A DNA stretch of 64,000 bases from Colwellia sp. (GTDB taxonomy: Bacteria > Pseudomonadota > Gammaproteobacteria > Enterobacterales > Alteromonadaceae): positions 59,604-123,603 of the forward strand of contig JALJPB010000007.1 in assembly GCA_022969175.1 (NCBI GenBank). Reading direction: 5' to 3'. The notes under the pieces are model-generated. The model searched no databases, had not been told where the DNA came from, and saw only the letters and a program-made list of their open reading frames with translations. This document shows positions 1 through 6,668 of the stretch, in pieces. A program made the translations under genes and the position numbers. Each line of letters opens with the position of its first letter. Position 1 is the stretch's first letter.

Positions 1-4
1 AGAA

Positions 5-1882
5 TCAAAATCTATTTTCAGCTTGATTTTCGCCGCGGAAGTTGTTTTTGAATATTTCCGTCATTTTGGTGAAAATTTCATCAAAACTAATTTTGAGAAA
101 CAATAGTTTGAAATTTCTGACTCCAAAATGCACGTTTTTCTTTTGTTGTTGCAGAGCTTTGTTATGGTAATAACTTGCCAACTGCCAGTCTTTTAATTGC
201 TGATATAACTGCCCAGCTATATACGATGCTTTATGGTTATCAACCATTGCCGTGCTAATTGCTGCGGCAATTTTGGCTGCCTCAGGCACCTCTTTTCTTT
301 GTTGATACTCTACTAACAAACCTTTTTGAATACTGAGCCACTCTTTTTTCTCAATGCGCTTGATCAATGCCTGTTTTTCAAATTTTCGACTCGCAGGCAA
401 AACAACCTCTTTTACTCCTTGGTTCATTGCTGAGGTAAAGGGGAAGTCATTGATGAGTTTTTGAACAACAAACTCACCATAAAGCGCATCAATAGCGCTA
501 ACCGGAATGTCAGATCGCGCCTTAGCTCTTGGGTAAGCAATAGGAGAAGTACTCGATGAAGCACTCGATGAAGGAATCAGTTTATGCTGAATTATCAGCT
601 CAACATAAGCTTCCGCTAATAAAAAATAGCCTTCAATTGTTGGATGTAAATGCTCGAGTATGAGTTTATTGCCGACGATGCCGTTTTTTGAATTTTCATT
701 AAACATCGTCTGAACATCAACAAAATCAGCACCGTACTGCTTCGATAAAGACTTAATAATCACACTGAATTCACTTGGCGCTCTAAAACGTAATAAGTCA
801 TGATCTTTTGCTAAAACAAAAGCTTGTTTAGCGTCATCAAAACGCGCTAATAAATTTAGGTTCAGCGCTAATTGATAATAACTAGCTGCAGTTTTATCGA
901 TAGACAAACTCTGCTGTAATCGAGCTATTTCTGCAGAGGCGTTATCTTTACTTAAGCGACTTTTGATCGCTTGCCAATCAACACTTGCTACACTAGAGAA
1001 AGGCACTTGTCCACTTTCATTACTCACTAAGTTAGCTAACACCACTGGAATTCCAGCACTTTGATACTTTTGCAATATCAATGACATATTCCCGGTGAAC
1101 TGTTCGATGCCTAGTTGGTATAAATCACTTCCTAAGACAATTTCTTTTTCTTTAGCGACTTGTGACATTAAGGATTTATTTGTTTTACTCGGTTGTTCAT
1201 CAGGAGAAAAAACCAAGGAATAGCTTTTTTGCAATAATTGGTAGAGTCGCCAATTTTTAAACTTTAAGTGCAATAACGTCGCTAATCTGCCACCTTTGGC
1301 TGCAAAAGCACTACCAACACCCATTACTCCTAGGTATTCATTATGCCCAGCATAAATTAGTACGAGGTCTGGTTGCTGCTCAATAATTTCATCAACAAAA
1401 TCAAGTAAGGTATAGCTATTCACCGCTGCCATCGCGGTATTAATAATTTCAATTTCTTTGTTCGGATAAAGTCGTTTAAAACGCTGCTCTAACATACCTT
1501 GTAACGATCCCCAGCGCCCATAAGGAAAACCGGCAGCCGTTGACCCTCCTTGGATAAAGATTCTAAAGCTGCCTGCACTTTTTTCTTTTTTGAAATAAAC
1601 CGTATCAGGACTCACCTTTGGCGCTAATTTTTCATCGGAAAAATAACGATTAATCACTTTAGGGTTAGGCTGTAAATATAGCGTCGACTGATTATTGGTT
1701 GATGTTTTTTCAATAAATAAAGGATATTCATCACCAAAAGAGAACAACCTTAAGGTTAGCTCTAACAGAGCTAAAATAATAAAAGGAATGGCGATTAAAA
1801 TAAGGTAAAAACTTAGCTGCTTGGCAAAATATTTAAACTCTGTACTAGGCAATGAATTAGCCACTATATTTGATGCTCGCAT
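5..1882 (-). CDS. Membrane-anchored SGNH/GDSL hydrolase with TPR-like region
   Basis: A 625-residue protein with one N-terminal membrane segment (about residues 22-42) and the rest predicted periplasmic. SGNH blocks are visible: block I GGSTAAG with the candidate nucleophile Ser114, block III GHNEYLG around residues 179-185, and a late LHP motif in LEHLHPTIEGY as block V. The stretch between is helical and has a repeat-like section (TAASYYQLALNLNLLAR), and the C-terminus has another TPR-like part. The family contains esterases and O-acyltransferases; the substrate here is not known. It is divergent from the carbamoyltransferase operon across 159 bp. Similar hydrolases accompany carbamoyltransferase/SxtJ/DUF5989 sets in other bacteria (recalled family knowledge), so a role in modifying a carbamoylated surface molecule is inferred. 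The stop lies 5 bases from the window edge and the gene is complete. Confidence 0.85.
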   Translation of the reverse strand: MRASNIVANSLPSTEFKYFAKQLSFYLILIAIPFIILALLELTLRLFSFGDEYPLFIEKTSTNNQSTLYLQPNPKVINRYFSDEKLAPKVSPDTVYFKKEKSAGSFRIFIQGGSTAAGFPYGRWGSLQGMLEQRFKRLYPNKEIEIINTAMAAVNSYTLLDFVDEIIEQQPDLVLIYAGHNEYLGVMGVGSAFAAKGGRLATLLHLKFKNWRLYQLLQKSYSLVFSPDEQPSKTNKSLMSQVAKEKEIVLGSDLYQLGIEQFTGNMSLILQKYQSAGIPVVLANLVSNESGQVPFSSVASVDWQAIKSRLSKDNASAEIARLQQSLSIDKTAASYYQLALNLNLLARFDDAKQAFVLAKDHDLLRFRAPSEFSVIIKSLSKQYGADFVDVQTMFNENSKNGIVGNKLILEHLHPTIEGYFLLAEAYVELIIQHKLIPSSSASSSTSPIAYPRAKARSDIPVSAIDALYGEFVVQKLINDFPFTSAMNQGVKEVVLPASRKFEKQALIKRIEKKEWLSIQKGLLVEYQQRKEVPEAAKIAAAISTAMVDNHKASYIAGQLYQQLKDWQLASYYHNKALQQQKKNVHFGVRNFKLLFLKISFDEIFTKMTEIFKNNFRGENQAENRF

Positions 1883-1926
1883 AACTTATTTAATCAAGCT
1901 TAACACCCTACTTAACCAGACATTTT

Positions 1927-1964
1927 TTTGCAAGACAAAGCCCATTGAATACGTTTGCAAGACA
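1927..1964. repeat. 11-bp direct repeat in divergent promoter
   Basis: The 11-mer TTTGCAAGACA occurs at 1927-1937 and again at 1954-1964, a 27-bp period. The second copy overlaps the operator-like palindrome at 1946-1959 and lies just upstream of the predicted -10 element at 1989. Its position suggests tandem regulator binding; the function is inferred. Confidence 0.5.
1946..1959. promoter_or_regulatory. LacI-family-like operator, degenerate
   Basis: TGAATACGTTTGCA differs at one position from the TGnATACGTATnCA palindromes found in front of the maltodextrin genes of this window. It lies between the SGNH hydrolase and carbamoyltransferase genes. It could be a weak site for the same regulator, a site for another LacI-family protein (CG-centred sites are typical of the family), or chance. 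Confidence 0.35.
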
Positions 1965-1988
1965 TAGATTTTAGGACTTTTTTATGTC

Positions 1989-1994
1989 TATAAT
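1989..1994 (+). promoter_or_regulatory. -10 element for the carbamoyltransferase operon
   Basis: A perfect TATAAT lies 48 bp before the ATG of the carbamoyltransferase gene. No good -35 hexamer stands 16-18 bp upstream (the sequence there is AGATTT-like). With the repeats just upstream, this suggests a regulated promoter. Confidence 0.5.
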
Positions 1995-2041
1995 CTTTTA
2001 ATCGTTAAAGTGAGATGCAGCTCAGGCAACAGAAGTAATTT

Positions 2042-3934
2042 ATGACCACAAGAATACTCGGTATCTCAGCTTTTTATCATGACAGTGCAGCAGCAATCAT
2101 CATAGATGGTGAAATTATTGCCGCGGCCCAAGAAGAGCGCTTTTCTCGAAAAAAACACGACCCCAAATTCCCTGCTCAAGCAATTTCATTCTGCTTAAAA
2201 GAAGCCAACTGTGAGATAACCGATCTAGACAGTATTATTTTTTATGACAAGCCACTGTTAAAATTTGAGCGTTTACTAGAAACTTATTTAGCCCATGCAC
2301 CTCGTGGTATTCGCTCTTTTATCCGCGCTATGCCTATTTGGTTAAAAGAAAAGCTGTATTTAAAGAGTGTACTAAGACGTGAATTACGCTTACTCGCAAA
2401 TCTAGATAAACGGACAAAACTACCCCAATTACTCTTTAGCGAGCATCATTTATCACATGCTGGCTCGGCATTTTTCCCAAGCCCTTATCAGGATGCCGCG
2501 GTATTATGTTTAGATGGTGTTGGCGAGTGGGCAACTTCATCTGCCTGGCAAGGAGAAAATAATAAATTAACTCCACTTTGGGAAATTCAATTCCCTCATT
2601 CACTCGGATTACTGTATTCAGCTTTTACTTATTATGCTGGCTTTAAAGTAAATTCTGGCGAGTATAAATTAATGGGTTTGGCTCCCTTTGGTGAGCCTAA
2701 GTATGTCAATGCTATATTTGAACATTTAATTGACGTTAAAGATGATGGCAGTTTTGTCCTTGATATGTCTTACTTTGACTTTGCCGTTGGCAGCACTATG
2801 ACCAATAGTAAATTTCATCAGCTATTTGGCTCAGCCCCACGAACAGGTGAGTCTGAAATATCTCAAAAAGAAATGGACTTAGCTCGTTCCATTCAAGTAG
2901 TGACAGAAGAAATAGTGCTTAAGATCGTTAAGCATTTATCAACATTAACCACCAGCAAAAACCTATGCCTAGCTGGTGGTGTTGCCTTAAATTGTGTTGC
3001 CAATGGCCGCATTTTACGCGAAGGTGCTTTTGATAACCTTTGGATTCAACCAGCTGCAGGCGATGCCGGCGGTGCTTTAGGTGCAGCCCTAGTTGCTTGG
3101 CATCATTATTATGATGGTGGAAGGTATGAAGGTAAAAAGCCTTCACTTACTACCCCAGAAGAGATAAACGAGCAAGAGACGGTACAAAACACCGATTTAA
3201 TGCAAGGTGCTTATCTTGGCCCAAGTTTTACCAATGATGAAATCGCCGAAATTCTCCAAATAAAGAAATTGCCTTTTAGTAAACTTCCCAATGATGATTT
3301 ATATAACCAAACAGCCCAGCTACTTGATAAGGGAAACGTTATTGGTTGGTTTCAGGGCAAGATGGAATTTGGTCCTAGAGCTCTAGGTAACCGCTCTATC
3401 TTAGGCGATGCCAGAAATCAAAAAATGCAATCGGTGATGAACTTAAAGATTAAGTATCGTGAATCTTTTCGTCCTTTTGCCCCTATTGTTTTAGCTGAAG
3501 ATGTCAGTGATTATTTTAAACATAAAGGCACTAGCCCTTACATGTTGATTGTCGCTGATATTAACGATGACTTAAAACTGCCGGTTACCCAAGGCTTGCA
3601 AGGTATCGATAAATTAAATCAAGCCCGCTCAACCTTACCTGCTATTACTCATGTTGATTACACGGCAAGGTTGCAAACGGTTCATCATGAAACGAACCCT
3701 AAGCTTCATCAATTGCTTAATACCTTTAAAAAACGCACCAACAGCAGCGTATTAATTAATACCTCTTTTAATGTTCGTGGCGAGCCGCCAGTGTGCACTC
3801 CTGAGGATGCTATAAACTGTTTCTTAAATACGGGAATGGACTATCTAGTGATGGAAAATATGCTGTTATGTAAAGCTGAGCAAAGCCCAGCAGCGCTAGC
3901 AGCAGCTAAACAGAATCAATTCGAGTTAGACTAA
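2042..3934 (+). CDS. Carbamoyltransferase, NodU/CmcH/TobZ family
   Basis: A 630-residue enzyme of the O-carbamoyltransferase family, which transfers carbamoyl from carbamoyl phosphate through a carbamoyl-adenylate to a hydroxyl group. The N-terminal Kae1-like ATPase part shows GISAFYHDSAA near residue 10, EHHLSHAGSAFFPSPY, CLDGVGEW, LMGLAPFGEP and CLAGGVALNC. The C-terminal domain shows GWFQGKMEFGPRALGNRSI and YRESFRPFAPIVL, both strongly conserved. The length (about 570-630) fits the family. It is the first gene of a tight operon with the SxtJ-like and DUF5989 genes (ATGA-type junction at 3934), divergent from an SGNH hydrolase. There is no antibiotic or Nod-factor cluster nearby, so the acceptor is probably a cell-envelope glycan or lipid; that is inference. 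Confidence 0.92.
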   Translation: MTTRILGISAFYHDSAAAIIIDGEIIAAAQEERFSRKKHDPKFPAQAISFCLKEANCEITDLDSIIFYDKPLLKFERLLETYLAHAPRGIRSFIRAMPIWLKEKLYLKSVLRRELRLLANLDKRTKLPQLLFSEHHLSHAGSAFFPSPYQDAAVLCLDGVGEWATSSAWQGENNKLTPLWEIQFPHSLGLLYSAFTYYAGFKVNSGEYKLMGLAPFGEPKYVNAIFEHLIDVKDDGSFVLDMSYFDFAVGSTMTNSKFHQLFGSAPRTGESEISQKEMDLARSIQVVTEEIVLKIVKHLSTLTTSKNLCLAGGVALNCVANGRILREGAFDNLWIQPAAGDAGGALGAALVAWHHYYDGGRYEGKKPSLTTPEEINEQETVQNTDLMQGAYLGPSFTNDEIAEILQIKKLPFSKLPNDDLYNQTAQLLDKGNVIGWFQGKMEFGPRALGNRSILGDARNQKMQSVMNLKIKYRESFRPFAPIVLAEDVSDYFKHKGTSPYMLIVADINDDLKLPVTQGLQGIDKLNQARSTLPAITHVDYTARLQTVHHETNPKLHQLLNTFKKRTNSSVLINTSFNVRGEPPVCTPEDAINCFLNTGMDYLVMENMLLCKAEQSPAALAAAKQNQFELD

Positions 3935-4383
3935 TGAGTAAATTATCATTGATAAGAAAAGTCACAAAAACTAGTAATAGCACTATAGCCAGCACTAAGA
4001 TAAGTGACAAAGAACTCAAAGAATTTGGCCTGCTCATGGCATGGGCCTTCCCGCTATTTATTGGCGTTATTGCGCCGTGGATTTTAGGGCTAGGATTACA
4101 GTGGTGGACATTATGGCTTAGCGGATGTTTTATTAGTCTGTCCTTGTTAGCGCCAAACCTCATTTATATTCCCTACAAAGTTTGGATGTTTATTGGCGGC
4201 ATAGTCGGCTTTATTAATACTAGGATCATCTTAGGTGTTACTTTCTACCTGTTAATTTTTCCAATAGGACTAATGTTAAGAGCATTCAATAAATTACAGT
4301 TTAAAAAGAAAAACGATAGCCAGTCAAATTATATAAAAAGAACTGATAAATTAACCAAAGAGCAATTGGAGAAACCATTTTAA
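3934..4383 (+). CDS. SxtJ-like small membrane protein
   Basis: A 149-residue protein with about three hydrophobic segments: residues 32-50 with FPLFIGVIAPWILGLG, 55-75, and 84-110 with MFIGGIVGFINTRIILGV. It has a basic C-terminal tail. Size, topology and position directly after a carbamoyltransferase match the SxtJ family, a membrane protein of unknown function first named in saxitoxin clusters but common in carbamoyltransferase operons. Its start overlaps the stop of the carbamoyltransferase gene (ATGA), and its own stop overlaps the start of the DUF5989 gene (TAATG). Translational coupling of the three genes is therefore likely. The family call comes from context plus pattern and is not certain. 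Confidence 0.75.
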   Translation: MSKLSLIRKVTKTSNSTIASTKISDKELKEFGLLMAWAFPLFIGVIAPWILGLGLQWWTLWLSGCFISLSLLAPNLIYIPYKVWMFIGGIVGFINTRIILGVTFYLLIFPIGLMLRAFNKLQFKKKNDSQSNYIKRTDKLTKEQLEKPF

Positions 4384-4535
4384 TGATTGAATTTATAACT
4401 GACCTTTGGGCATTTTTACGGGTACGTAAAAAAATGTGGTTATTACCTATTATTGTTATTTTAGCTTTGTTAGGTGGTTTAGTGGTTGCTTCACAGCAAT
4501 CGGCATTGGCAACGTTTATTTATACCTTGTTTTAG
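4383..4535 (+). CDS. DUF5989 family single-pass micro-protein
   Basis: A 50-residue ORF starting MIEFITDLWAFLRVRKKMW, followed by one hydrophobic helix and ending FIYTLF. The amphipathic N-terminus with FLRVRKKMW, the LPII start of the helix and the FIYTLF end are the hallmark of DUF5989 proteins, which are encoded beside SxtJ-like proteins and carbamoyltransferases. Its ATG overlaps the previous stop (TAATG), which argues for translation. The function is unknown; it may be a small subunit that anchors or activates the carbamoyltransferase at the inner membrane (inference). Confidence 0.85.
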   Translation: MIEFITDLWAFLRVRKKMWLLPIIVILALLGGLVVASQQSALATFIYTLF

Positions 4536-4570
4536 ATCGCTCTGTGTTTGGTAAATTTTAACGTTTACGT

Positions 4571-5071
4571 TTAATCGTCAAATGAATGGATCACAGCTTT
4601 ATTAGCGATTGAATATGAAAACCCTTTAGATATTAAATGCCGTAAGGCCTTTTGTTTTAATTTAATGTCTACAATTGGGTTTTCACCAAACTTTCTTACT
4701 TTTAAGGTCAGGGCTTTATCAAAATAATCGTCTTCTGATGTTTCTAGCCCACCAATACAATCATTAATTACTGTTGATGGAAAACCTTTCGCATAGAGTT
4801 TTTCTTTGATTTTATTTGGGCCGATATTCTTTTCAGACAGGCTTGCCGTTAAGCGTTTAGCGTATCGTAAGTCGTTGACAATATCACGCTCAATTAAATA
4901 ATTAAGGGCAGGTTCGTTAAACTGTTTATCATCTTTAAATAACAAATTGCCCTTTTGCAGTAAAGCTTTGGCAGAGTAATCACCGTATCTCTCAATCATC
5001 CACATGAAATAGGACTTTACGCGGTCATAAGATATCACTTGCGGCTTTGTGTTTTTCTTACTTTTATACAT
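4571..5071 (-). CDS. recX: RecX family regulatory protein
   Basis: A 166-residue protein made of the three-helix repeats typical of RecX. Recognisable parts are the Y-L-x-R-R-D-Y-S-type opening as YFMWMIERYGDYSAKALLQK, NYLIERDIVNDLRYAKRL in the middle, and the RLxxKGxS-like end HLISKGFSYSIANKAV. RecX binds RecA filaments and inhibits strand exchange and co-protease activity. It is normally placed beside recA; here recA is not nearby, and the gene is convergent with the DUF5989 operon with a 35-bp gap. It might therefore be a second or stand-alone copy. Confidence 0.8.
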   Translation of the reverse strand: MYKSKKNTKPQVISYDRVKSYFMWMIERYGDYSAKALLQKGNLLFKDDKQFNEPALNYLIERDIVNDLRYAKRLTASLSEKNIGPNKIKEKLYAKGFPSTVINDCIGGLETSEDDYFDKALTLKVRKFGENPIVDIKLKQKALRHLISKGFSYSIANKAVIHSFDD

Positions 5072-5332
5072 CTAAGTTTTTTACTCTATTGTTAGAATGT
5101 TGAGGAAAACAACCAATTCAATTCTGTCCCTCTGAACAGTTTATGTTTTTTATATAGGTAAGATCAAAGTCAACCACTTGATAATATGTGGTTAAACCAA
5201 ACATATCAGTCTTGGTTATTTGGACTATATCGATTTATGGGTAATATTAACCATTAATAACTGTCTAAATATTACATTGATGGCTAAATACTAGCGTGTA
5301 ATTCACATGAATTGATCTAATACTTGGTTTTA

Positions 5333-6163
5333 TTATTCTTTGTTTCTGTAACGTTCTTTAGCTTTTCGCCCTTTTTCGTAAAGTAAAGGTCTTAAAAGAC
5401 GTCTCAATGTAGGAAATAAGTAAGAAATAGTCGTTAACCAACCACTTGAGTGGGGCAGTGAAATTTCTATTTTCTCTCCTTTAGCTACGCTAATTATTGC
5501 ATTAGTAATTTGTTGCGGACTGCTCATCGGTTGGGAAAATACAATGTCTTCTACTTCATCTATTTCAGACATAATAAAACCGGTATTAATTGGCCCTGGA
5601 GAAACTACACCTACGCTAATACCAGAACCTTTTAATTCATCAGCAAGTGCGTAACTAAAAGCACGCAAACCTGACTTAGTTGCTGAGTAAGTTGCCGCAC
5701 CTTGCAATGGTGTACGGCCAGCTAAAGAGCCTACATTGACTATTCCTCCCACCCCTCCTTTAACAATACTCCTTCTAATATACGGTAATATTAATGCGGT
5801 TAATTCTATAGGGGCACGTAAATTAACATCCACCATCTTAGCTAATTGTTCTGGAAGATTATTTTCAACGTCTCCTCGTTTATGGTACCCGGCATTATTA
5901 ATGAGGTAATGAATAGCTCCAAATTTTTCCTGAGCACTTACCAACATATTTTGACAATCTACAGAGTTAGACACGTCCATTGCAATCGTTAGCACTGAAG
6001 TAGTAGCACTAAGCTCTTTGCTAATTTCATCGAGTGCTTTTTGCCCTCTAGCTAATAAAACAAGGTTTGCGTTCATTTTCGCAAATGCTCTAGCGGTTTC
6101 TGCGCCGACACCTGCTGACGCCCCAGTGATGATGACAGTTTTCCCTTGAAAATATGTTGTCAT
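5333..6163 (-). CDS. Short-chain dehydrogenase/reductase (classical SDR)
   Basis: A 276-residue Rossmann oxidoreductase. Visible motifs are the cofactor loop TGASAGVG (residues 13-20), NNAG (89-92), Ser146 in VGSLAGR, and the active-site YSATK with Tyr159 and Lys163. The basic/polar stretch after strand 2 (LLARG) suggests NADPH. The C-terminal tail FPTLRRLLRPLLYEKGRKAKERYR is strongly basic and could associate with membrane. An in-frame ATG exists at 6178, but the GGGAAG just upstream of 6163 makes the internal ATG (MTTYFQG) the better start. It stands alone. The substrate is unknown; similarity to 3-ketosphinganine or lipid-type SDRs is possible but not proven. Confidence 0.85.
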   Translation of the reverse strand: MTTYFQGKTVIITGASAGVGAETARAFAKMNANLVLLARGQKALDEISKELSATTSVLTIAMDVSNSVDCQNMLVSAQEKFGAIHYLINNAGYHKRGDVENNLPEQLAKMVDVNLRAPIELTALILPYIRRSIVKGGVGGIVNVGSLAGRTPLQGAATYSATKSGLRAFSYALADELKGSGISVGVVSPGPINTGFIMSEIDEVEDIVFSQPMSSPQQITNAIISVAKGEKIEISLPHSSGWLTTISYLFPTLRRLLRPLLYEKGRKAKERYRNKE

Positions 6164-6367
6164 GTTAATGCTTCCCATTTCATTTACTTTTATTATGTTT
6201 ATTTATATACCATGTCGACAAGATATATCCATGGTCGAATTAGCCGTCAGTATGCCAGAAAACGGGTCACATTAACTACCGAAAAACACATCGCTTATTT
6301 AGTACATAAGCTTAAAGAAAAAGCACAACACTATTGATATGGATATAGCGAACTATTTCGAAATGAC

Positions 6368-6421
6368 TTTAGGTTTAAGTTTAGGTTTAGGTTTAGGTTT
6401 AAGTTTAAGTTTAAGTTTAAG
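6368..6421 (+). repeat. TTTAGG/TTTAAG hexamer tandem array, 9 units
   Basis: Nine uninterrupted hexamers: TTTAGG, TTTAAG, three TTTAGG, then four TTTAAG. The pattern is telomere-like in appearance but simply a short microsatellite here. It is intergenic, and copy number is likely to vary by slippage. Confidence 0.9.
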
Positions 6422-6594
6422 TATTGGAAAGAAAGTCTAAATATTTGAATCGACATCAAATTCAATCACCGATGACGGTATAGCCGCCCTATATTAGCCA
6501 AGCAGCTTAACTCAATGTTGAAGAGCACAAGTTAATAGCTAGGTATAACCAGTTTTATAATAAAAATAAAGTTTAAATAGATTACAGAAAATAA

Positions 6595-6622
6595 AAAAGC
6601 TCTACTTTAAAAGTAGAGCTTT
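6595..6622. terminator. Palindromic intrinsic terminator
   Basis: A perfect 14+14 palindrome, AAAAGCTCTACTTT with its complement, has A/T tails on both sides. It stands 46 bp downstream of the stop of the minus-strand lipoprotein gene and can act for that gene. Confidence 0.8.
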
Positions 6623-6668
6623 TATCTGGGTTGAGTAAGTAAGATTAACTTACTTCATTCAATTAGTA

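Larger units (their letters stand above)
6164..6668. other. Intergenic stretch with hexamer repeat and terminator
   Basis: About 500 bp between the SDR start and the lipoprotein stop. It contains the TTTARG tandem repeat (6368-6421) and a strong palindromic terminator (6595-6622). A plus-strand frame of 63 codons at 6146-6337 has no ribosome site and no recognisable domain, so I do not call it a gene. Confidence 0.6.

Noticed and set aside
6146-6337. 63-codon plus-strand ORF
   Set aside because: No ribosome site, overlaps the SDR start region, and no recognisable domain.
6368-6421. Possible CRISPR-type array
   Set aside because: Units are 6-bp direct repeats without spacers; there are no cas genes.
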